From positions 1 to 41,753 of the forward strand of contig JAQGGZ010000011.1 of NCBI GenBank assembly GCA_028289125.1: a DNA stretch of 41,753 bases. Direction: 5' to 3'. The stretch comes from Candidatus Saccharimonadota bacterium (GTDB lineage Bacteria; Patescibacteriota; Saccharimonadia; Saccharimonadales; UBA4665). Under the pieces are notes generated by a model, which was not told the DNA's origin, did no database searches, and saw nothing but the letters and a program-made list of their open reading frames with translations. The translations under genes were made by a program, and so were the position numbers. Positions 41,727-41,753 of the stretch are shown piece by piece. Each line of letters begins with the position of its first letter. Position 1 is the stretch's first letter.

Positions 41727-41753
41727 CCATCTGCCGGCAGAAAGCTGCCCGAT

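Overview
The window reads as a piece of a Candidate Phyla Radiation genome, most likely a Candidatus Saccharibacteria (TM7) chromosome. That assignment is an inference. It rests on compact gene packing with many 4-12 bp overlaps, the mix of genes (RuvX-MltG, LysM/CHAP hydrolase, Obg, ExoI, UvrA/UvrC, TrhO, 4TM holin-like protein, SecG, sortase, LemA/HtpX, stomatin), and the absence of biosynthetic operons. TGA is used as a stop (for example at 35973 and 37712), so this is not the TGA=Gly code of Gracilibacteria/Absconditabacteria. There is no rRNA and no CRISPR array. Six tRNA genes are present: Leu-CAG, Leu-GAG, Val-UAC, Ala-GGC, Phe-GAA and Gly-GCC.

Layout. 1-5163: tail of a surface/baseplate-like protein, ruvX, mltG, a LysM-CHAP hydrolase behind a promoter and hairpin-rich leader, and obgE. 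5266-11087: DNA repair and membrane genes (sbcB, two small membrane proteins, uvrA plus a small overlapping partner, dedA). 11180-15648: ribosomal protein L25/CTC, an ABC exporter half-transporter on the minus strand, and a Pro/Glu-rich tail-anchored protein. 15668-22904: trhO, uvrC, an unrecognised 388-aa protein, then a tight run of M24 aminopeptidase, holin-like protein, secG and a membrane-anchored peptide-binding protein. 22948-25867: tRNA-Leu, then a sortase substrate ending in TPDTG followed by its probable sortase. 25947-30664: FAD oxidase, tRNA-Leu and tRNA-Val, small membrane proteins, a cupredoxin and a D,D-carboxypeptidase. 30748-35973: lemA-htpX-membrane protein-ligA, then a 3-methyladenine glycosylase. 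36010-39449: tRNA-Ala, a TolB-like secreted propeller, DUF2177, stomatin, tRNA-Phe, a coiled-coil membrane protein and tRNA-Gly. 39590-41753: a visibly more AT-rich, gene-sparse tail with an S51 peptidase, a zinc-ribbon protein and a small acidic protein.

Two themes join the genes. DNA maintenance is dense: RuvX, ExoI, UvrA, UvrC, LigA and AlkA-type glycosylase. The rest is largely cell envelope: MltG, CHAP hydrolase, D,D-carboxypeptidase, sortase and substrate, SecG, HtpX, stomatin and cupredoxin.

Most notable signals. (1) Three tRNA genes (Val, Phe, Gly) are each followed by the same 140-175 bp composite: a perfect terminator hairpin that includes the CCA, an inverted T-arm copy, and a direct T-arm/3'-end copy split by hairpin DNA. 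(2) tRNA-Gly carries an apparent compensatory U19-A56 elbow pair. (3) LigA has lost all four zinc-finger cysteines. (4) Many genes have a -10 box 5-12 nt before the start codon and no Shine-Dalgarno, implying widespread leaderless mRNAs. All functional names come from reading motifs; no database search was possible.
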